15,000 bases of DNA from Baffinella frigidus (taxonomy: Eukaryota; Cryptophyceae; Cryptomonadales; Baffinellaceae). Of the stretch, positions 1-6,800 are shown piece after piece (the stretch's first letter is position 1; every line of letters begins with the position of its first letter). The stretch lies in the NCBI GenBank assembly GCA_026770585.1, contig MU647800.1, forward strand, positions 4,645 to 19,644, given 5' to 3'. A program made the translations under genes and the position numbers. The notes under the pieces were generated by a model. It was not told the DNA's origin, did no database searches, and worked only from the letters and a program-made list of their open reading frames with translations.

Positions 1-96
1 CCTTAAGTGACCAGTAGGCTCATACGCCCTACCGTAGGGCCCTAGGACCTGCCTAGGGCTTCCACGGGCGATTATTCACCCGTTGGTCACTTAAGG
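1..96. mobile_element. Small foldback (MITE-like) element, family 0 copy 1
   Basis: The ends form a perfect 13-bp inverted repeat (CCTTAAGTGACCA at 1-13, its complement at 84-96). The interior carries CGTAGGGCCCTAGG, a core shared with the larger foldback families in this window. A diverged second copy lies at 3001-3094. There is no coding capacity, so any mobility would be non-autonomous. The left flank is outside the window and a target duplication cannot be tested. Confidence 0.65.
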
Positions 97-444
97 GGTA
101 ACCCGACCGAGGCAGAGCTTGGCAGCCGAAACCGCGAACTCAGATGACAGCGCATGTCCAGCAATGCCGCGCCAATACGTGACTTAATGAAGACCAAGTC
201 TTCTCTACATGTACTCATGTGTCACGCTACGCGCCACTTCCTCTAGCCAAGTCGCTTTACAAGATCACTTCCCAAAGAACAGACGGAACAGCTGATGCAG
301 AAACGTAGCGAGCGTGCTTGAGACCCCGCTTGGGAGGAGAGAGGCCGCGCCGGCCAAGGCCCACACACAAGCGAGAGAGAACTTACCTTCATTAGTCAAC
401 CACCGAGGCTCATCACCTTCCGAGGCTCACCGTGCTCGTGGGGC
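97..444. other. Intergenic stretch, no gene seen
   Basis: Unique-looking sequence downstream of the minus-strand gene. The open frames are short, lack coding-like third positions and match no family I recognise. Confidence 0.5.
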
Positions 445-586
445 ACAGATAGTTACAGGGGCACCTCGCTCATATAAGAAACCGCCCCCCCCCCTGGGAA
501 CATCGTAGGGCCCGAGGCATAGCACTACTGTAGGGTCCTAGGGGGTGGCGGTTTCTTATGATCGAGGTACCCCCGTACAGATAGTT
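445..586. mobile_element. Foldback element, family A copy 1, with 10-bp target duplication
   Basis: The element proper is 455-576. Its arms of about 30 bp begin ACAGGGGCACCTCG and end CGAGGTACCCCCGT, containing TAAGAAACCGCC and its complement. The interior carries CTACTGTAGGGTCCTAGGG. A perfect direct repeat, ACAGATAGTT, sits immediately outside both ends (445-454 and 577-586). A 10-bp target duplication with long inverted termini is typical of Mutator-like elements; that class assignment is inference. No protein is encoded. Confidence 0.75.
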
Positions 587-997
587 GGAGCGATGACTCT
601 ATTGCAGATGTGATAGCAAAAGAAACGTAAACCAGGTCCCTGCTCAGATATCGCCTCGTGGGGGTTGGTACCACTTATCAGAGGCCGAGTTCCTTTTCGC
701 CTCGAATTCAAGGAGAAATTCCGGTTAGGTTCCAGAGCAATGGATAAGATTCTAGTACAAATCGTTCAGATGGACTGTATCCGTGAAGCCCCCGGTAGGC
801 TAAGTGGCATGGCAGCCGTGTCGCAATGCATAAAGGTTACTCTACTTAATTTCGAGCAACCCAGGTACATTCCCTAGGTCTGCCTGGGAAAACCGTCGGT
901 ACAAAACTAGATTGTGACGCTACACCACTTTTTAAAATGTCCCCTTTTCCAATAGCCCTTTTCACTCTTAAGGAGCCGCCCCCCCAGGACGCCGTCT
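587..997. other. Intergenic stretch, no gene supported
   Basis: Moderately AT-rich sequence between two family A elements. A plus-strand open frame at 665-877 (70 codons) shows no third-position bias and no recognisable family, so I do not call it. Confidence 0.5.
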
Positions 998-1118
998 ACA
1001 AGGGTACCTCACTCATAAGAAAGCGCCACCCCCTAGGGACCCTACAGTAGGCCTATGCCTAGGGCCCTATGGTCCCAGGGGGGGGGGGGGCGCTTTCTTA
1101 TGAGCCAGGTACTCCTGT
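998..1118. mobile_element. Foldback element, family A copy 2
   Basis: Inverted arms of about 29 bp begin ACAAGGGTACCTCACTCATA on the left. The right arm ends in ACTCCTGT. The interior has the CTACAGTAGG and CTAGGGCCCTA core motifs and a run of about a dozen G at 1079-1090. No flanking duplication is visible, so it may be old or rearranged. Confidence 0.7.
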
Positions 1119-1162
1119 ATGTGTTTTGGCATTTACAGGGTAGGTGCTAGTCTAACACGGCC

Positions 1163-1346
1163 TTCACAAAAGGGAATGCTCGGCGGCCATCTTGGTTTCG
1201 ACCCGTACAGGGGTACCTCGCTCAGAAGAAACTACCCCCCCCCCTAGGACCACCGTAGGGCCCTAGAGGCATAGGCCTACTGTAGGGTCCTAGGGGAGGC
1301 AGTTTCACGAAAGGGAATGCACGGCGACCACGCTGGTCTCGATCCG
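1163..1346. mobile_element. Family A copy 3, right arm truncated, bracketed by a 43-bp direct repeat
   Basis: The left arm and core of a family A element occupy 1206-1303, but the right arm stops after GGCAGTTTC. Both sides carry the same roughly 43-bp sequence (1163-1205 and 1304-1346, offset 141), beginning TTCACAAAAGGGAATGC or TTCACGAAAGGGAATGC, with several mismatches. That layout suggests recombination or a repair event that removed the right arm. No protein is encoded. Confidence 0.6.
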
Positions 1347-1423
1347 AAATAAACACATTTTACTTGCCACACCCTGACATGTCAGTACGCCCCCCAGCTA
1401 GCCTGGCTACGCATCTACCCCCC

Positions 1424-1591
1424 TCACGAGATCACGGGGCGAGTAGAGCCATTTTCCAGGCTCATGCCCTTGGAGCCATTCGCGAGGCGCTTGCCCTTGG
1501 AGCAGTCACTCCGGCAGAAGAGCGAGAGGTACACGTTCCAGAAGATGTTTCCGACCGCGTAGGACGCGATCTGGAGTTCCGGCGGGCACAT
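1424..1591 (-). CDS. Mpv17-like gene exon 10 (terminal)
   Basis: 56 codons including the TGA, residues 342-396. The acceptor is CCCCTGCAG|ATG. It encodes MCPPELQIASYAVGNIFWNV, then YLSLF. This is the fourth helix and the family-defining WN-x-YLS ending, at the exact MPV17 spacing from WP. A 30-residue hydrophilic tail with two similar ANGSKG/ENGS segments follows. Confidence 0.88.
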   Translation of the reverse strand: MCPPELQIASYAVGNIFWNVYLSLFCRSDCSKGKRLANGSKGMSLENGSTRPVIS

Positions 1592-3839
1592 CTGCAGGGG
1601 ATCAGAGTCCGGGTGGGATAAGTGTCCGGCTGAAAAGATAACATCCCGGTTACCCGGATACGATTCCGGTTACCCGGATACGATTCCGGTTACCCGGATA
1701 AGATTCAGGCCACCCGGATATGATGCCGGTTCACAGCGATCCAAGCTCTGTTTAGTCAACACGCGCTGGAGCTCCGAACGCCCACCTAGGAATCGGATTC
1801 CGGTTTACCGGGGCTACGCAGGGTCAGGGTTTAAGGTTTAGGGTTTAGGGTTCAGGGTTCAGGGCTCATGGTCGAGGGTCCACCGTGAAGGGCATCGCAG
1901 CCCAGGCCTATCTAGGACTTGTATCGAGAGTCATCAAGGAGAGGGGCTCACCGTGAAGGTCATCGCTGCCCAGGCCGGCCAGAACGCGAAGTCGGACCGC
2001 GTGACCTGGGTGAGGGTTTCGGGGTTAGGAGTTAGGGTTTCGGGTGTAGAGTTTAGGGACTAGGGCTTAGGGACTAGTGTTTAGGCCAGGGTCTAGGGTC
2101 TAGGGTCTAGGGTCTAGGGTCTAGGGTCTAGGGTCTAGGGACTATGGTCTGCGACGGAGTTGTACCTGGAAGATAGAGGCGTCTCCGAGGCGGGCCTGTT
2201 TCTTAAGGCTCATAGACCATTGTACAGGGGTACCTCGCTCATAAGAAACCGCCATCCCCCCTAGGACCACCATAGGGCCCTAGGCATAGCCCTACTGTAG
2301 GGTCCTAGGGAGTGGCGGTTTCTTATGAGCGAGGTACCCCTGTATCACTCAACTCAAGGCTAAAGGGCCTGATCTAGGACCTGTATCGAGAGTAATACGG
2401 AAGAAGAAGAAGATCGAGGCCAGCAGGCAGCCGCCTCCGGGAGGCGTTCTCCCCTAAACCCTGAGCCAGACGGAAGCTACCGGACTATCCTCAAGTTGAC
2501 ATCCTGGGTGCGCGTGGTACAAACCCGTCAACTTCCGAGCGGAAAAGAGCCCCCGGCGCGCCGCACTCGAGAGCTCAAATAGTCTGAGACGGAGCTCTGT
2601 ACCTGGAAGACAGAGGCCCTCGACAAGCGCTACGGTATTGCATACTGATTTCGGACCAAGACAGAATCTGTCCTGCTATCTTAGGCCCCCCACGCGGAAG
2701 GTAAGGGTGTATATGCTATGTTAGGTATCAAATGATGCTATCTTACGCCTTTTCACCAGGACAGATTCTGGTATGGTCCGAGATGAATACGGTAGCACCT
2801 CACAGAACGCCGGCATTAGGCTCTTGACGCCGGAAGTAGGGCGTCCACCCTTCAGGGCACGCACCGCCCCTCCAGTGGTTGCACGATGCGAGGAATGAAC
2901 CTCCATCTGCCACCCGTACCTGGAAGATAGAGGCGCGCCAGAGGGAAGCAGCCTGCGGGAGGCGTTCGCCCCTACACCGTAACCAGGCCCCTACTTATCT
3001 CTCAAGTGGCGAGTAGGCTCATACGCCCTACGGTAGGGCCCTAGGACCTGCCTAGGGCGAGATAGGGCGAATATTCGCCCGTCCGCCACATAAGGGATAG
3101 GCCCAGAAAGGAGCGTATGAGGCACTGAAGGGATACCTGGAAGATGGGAGGCGCGCCAGCAGGAAGCAGCCTGTGGGAGGCGTTCGCCCCCCACGATCCA
3201 AGCTCTGCCCCACTCGGGCTACTCGACTATTCTTAAGTTGACATGCTGGTTTCGCGGTACAAACCCGTCAACTTCCGAGCGGAAAAGTGCCCCGGCGCGC
3301 CAAACTGGTGAGCTCAAATAGTCTGCGACGGAGCTCTGTACCTGGAAGATGGAGGCGCGCCAGAAGGAAGCAGCCTGCGGGAGGCCTTCGCCCCCCACCA
3401 TCTTCCTCGTTATGATCGATATCGAGTTGGCCAGCGTGCCTGCGCGAGGGTTTAGGGCTTAGAGCTTATGGCTTGTGGTTTAGGATCTATAGTTTATGGT
3501 TCATGGTTCCGGAGATCGAGTTGGCCAGCGTGCCTGTTGTTGATACGGATGTTATCAGAGAGAGACCTTTATCGATGGCAACATCACTGTAAAGAGAGAG
3601 AGACCTTTATTGACAGGATTGAGACCAAGTTCACCAGCGTTTACGGCTTAGGGTTTAGCGTTCAGGGTCTATGGTCTGTGGTCTATGGTCTTTTTTTTGG
3701 GGGGGGGGGGTTATAACTGGGTTGAGGGGTTAAGGGCGCACCCCAGACGGCGGAATCGAGCAGGGCTTTGACGGCGAGGGTTTCGAGTTTGTGAATTGTG
3801 GTTTGTGGTTTATGGTTCAGGGGGGATTTGTAACCGGGT

Positions 3840-3892
<53 letters not shown>

Positions 3893-6800
3893 GGCTGAGG
3901 GCTGAGGGTTGAGGGTTGAGGGGGCGCAACCCAGACGGCGGAATCGAGCAGGGCTTTGACAATTCATTGTTGATGGTTTATGGTTCATGATTCAGGTTTC
4001 GTGGTTTATGATTCAGGGTTCAGGGTTTCGCACCCCAGACCAGGGTTCAGGGTTTCGCACCCCACACGGCGGAATCGAGGAGGGCTTTCACGGCGAGGGC
4101 TGTGATCGCGGTGCCCCCCCACAGAAGCTAGTGCTCACGGTTGATGGTTTTGGGCTTTGGGTGCAGGGTTGAGGGGTGTTCGGGTTCAGGGTGTGGGAGA
4201 GGGGGGGTGTTGGGTTTAGGGTTTCGCACCCCAGACGGCGGAATCGAGCAGGGCTTTCACGGCGAGGGTTTATGGTTTATGGTTTAGGAGTGTGGGGGGG
4301 TATTGGGTGTAGGACGCACCCCATACGGCGGAATCGAGCAGGGCTTTCACGGCGAGGGTCTAGAGTTTATGCATTATGGTTTGGGTTTCAGGGGGAATTT
4401 GAAACCGGGTTTAGGGTTCGTTGTTTATGATGGAGGGTGTAGGACGCACCCCACACGGCGGAATCGAGGAGGGCTTTCACGGCGAGGGCTGTGATCGCCG
4501 CGCCGGAGTAGAAGCCTGCGTCAGGCTTTCGGGTTTAGTAGGTGGGGGTTGTTTAGGGTTTAGGGGGTGTTCCGGGTTTGGGGTTTAAGGTTTGGAGGGC
4601 TGGGGTTGTTCCGGGTTCCGGGTTTCGATTTCCGGGTTTCGATTTCAGGTTCCGGTTTTCGATTTCGGGTTGAAGGTTTGAAGCAGTCAGCGGCGGGAAT
4701 GACGATGTGCAGGCAGTCGAGCGAAACCCGAAGCCCTAAACACCCCCAACACCCGAACCCTCAACCCACTTGGGGTTTGGGTTACCCGAACCCTAAACCC
4801 ACTCGGGTTTCGGTTTTAAGATTGTGTACCGCAGTCGGCTGCGGGGATCAAGACGTGCAGACAGTCGAGCGAAACCCGAAGCCCTCAACAACCCCAACCC
4901 CCGAACCCTAGGATCAAGACCCGAAGCCCAAGACCAAGAGAGGCAGTCGAGCCAGAACACCAGTGCCGACGCTCGTGTTTCGGGTCTCAACGGTTTCGTG
5001 CTTCCGTGTTTCAGGGTTGCACGCCTAATCCCTAACGCCTCAACCCGAAATGGTGTACCGCAGTCGGCCGCGGGGATCAGGACGTGCAGGCAGTCGAGCC
5101 ACACCATCGTTCCGAAGCCCGTGAGACCCACGCCGACCAGCCCGACCTGCATGAGGGTGTGGAGTTGAGTGCTCTGTGCGGGAGCCTAGCCTGGAAACCC
5201 CGCTTCTTTTGTTCGGGCATCGGGGCCCACGCGTGAAAAAAAAAACGAAACGCGGGGCGGGGGCCGGACCAGCTTGCAGCACTAATATTCTTTTCGAACC
5301 CTCCTGGTGTCGGGAATGCTACTCAACTCACCCCTCAACTCACTTTTCCTGATGGTGTGGGCTGCCGCAGTGGGGGGAGCGGCGGGGCGGTTTCAAGCCC
5401 CTAAATCCTGCCCCACACCCAAACGTTTTCGGGGTTCGGCCCCAAGGGGGTTCGGTTTTGGGGGTTGAAACTCGGACCTCAGCGCTCTGCTTGAAGTTGA
5501 TGAGCGGCGGGGCGGGCGCTGCTTGTCGGCGCGGAGGGACACGGTTTCAAGCCCCTACATCCTGCCCCTGAGTGGGCCAGTTGCGAGGTTGCGGTACCCT
5601 ATCCTGGTACAAATATTCACAACCACACATGTAAAAATGTCATTGTAGCATTCTCGAGTGGTCGGACCTCAGCACTCTGCTGGAGGTTGATGGGCGGCGG
5701 GGGCGCCGCGGCCGCGCGCTGCTTGTCCGTGAGGAGGGCGGCCGGGCGCGCGCCGGAGAGGAACTGGGCGAGGGTGTCCGAGAAGCCGATAACCGCGAAC
5801 ACCTGGGTTCGGGAATCCGGCGTTACCTACCAACGCTGTCAATACCGATTTCCTGAATCGACGTAACACTGACCCGTTCAGAGCGATGCCGTTGACTATG
5901 GAAAGAGGGTCGGTGAAAAGAACAGCGAGAGACCTTTTACTTGACTGATACCACCATGGAAACGCGTTCGGGTTTCGGGGGTTAGGTTTTCTTCTTCAGC
6001 GCCCCTCCAGCTCGGACCCCCCCCCAAAGGCAAAGGTGTAGGTGTATAGGGCTTTCGAGTTGGGGTTCTCACCATGGGCGCGTTGCCGAGCATGGTTTGG
6101 GGGTTCGGGTTTAGGGGTCTTGTGTCCGGGGTTCCGGGGTTCAGGTCGGGTGGAGGGGTTTTGAGGGGAGCACCATGGGCGCGTTGCCGAGCATGCGCGC
6201 GAGGCTTCGGGATTCGGATCTCGGGGTTTGAGGTCCAGGGTCCAGGGTTTCGGGGGTTTCGGGGGTGTGTTCAGCATCATCGGGTTCTCACCATGGGCTC
6301 ATGTTTCTGGGTTCAGGGATCAGGGTTTCTGGGGTTTAGGGTTTCGGGGTTGTCACCATCGGCGCGTTACCGAGCATGGTTTGGGGGTTCGGGTTTAGGG
6401 ATCTTTTGTCCGGGGTGCAGGGGTTCAGGGGTTCAGGTCGGGTGGAGGGTTTTTGAGGGGAGCACCATCGATGGTTCAGCATCATCGGGTTCTCACCATG
6501 GGCTGGTTCAGAGATCATGTTCCATGGTTCAGGGATCAGGGATCAGGGATCAGAGTTTCTGGGTTTTGAGGGGAGCACCATGGGCGCGTTGCCGAGCATG
6601 CGCGCCAGCATGTCCGCGTCGAGCATCACCCTGCGTGCGGGATTCGGGTTCAGTCTTCAGTGTTCAGTCTTCAGGGGTTCGTGCTCAGGGTTCAGGATAC
6701 CAACATGCGAGAGAGGCAGCGTCGAGCATCACCCTGCGTGCGGGATTCAGGGTTAGGATTCAGGGTTTAGCGTCAGGGTTCAGGATACCAACATGCGAGA

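Noticed and set aside
665-877. Plus-strand open frame of 70 codons
   Set aside because: No codon bias, no family, no supporting context.
5829-5942. Possible extra exon 4b (minus strand) reading about 38 codons and ending RFRKSVLTAL before GTAGGT
   Set aside because: It would join exon 5 in phase and lengthen the first helix as in related proteins. However, only about half its third positions are G or C, against over 90 percent in neighbouring exons, and it would insert too many residues. Left out of the model but worth checking with RNA.
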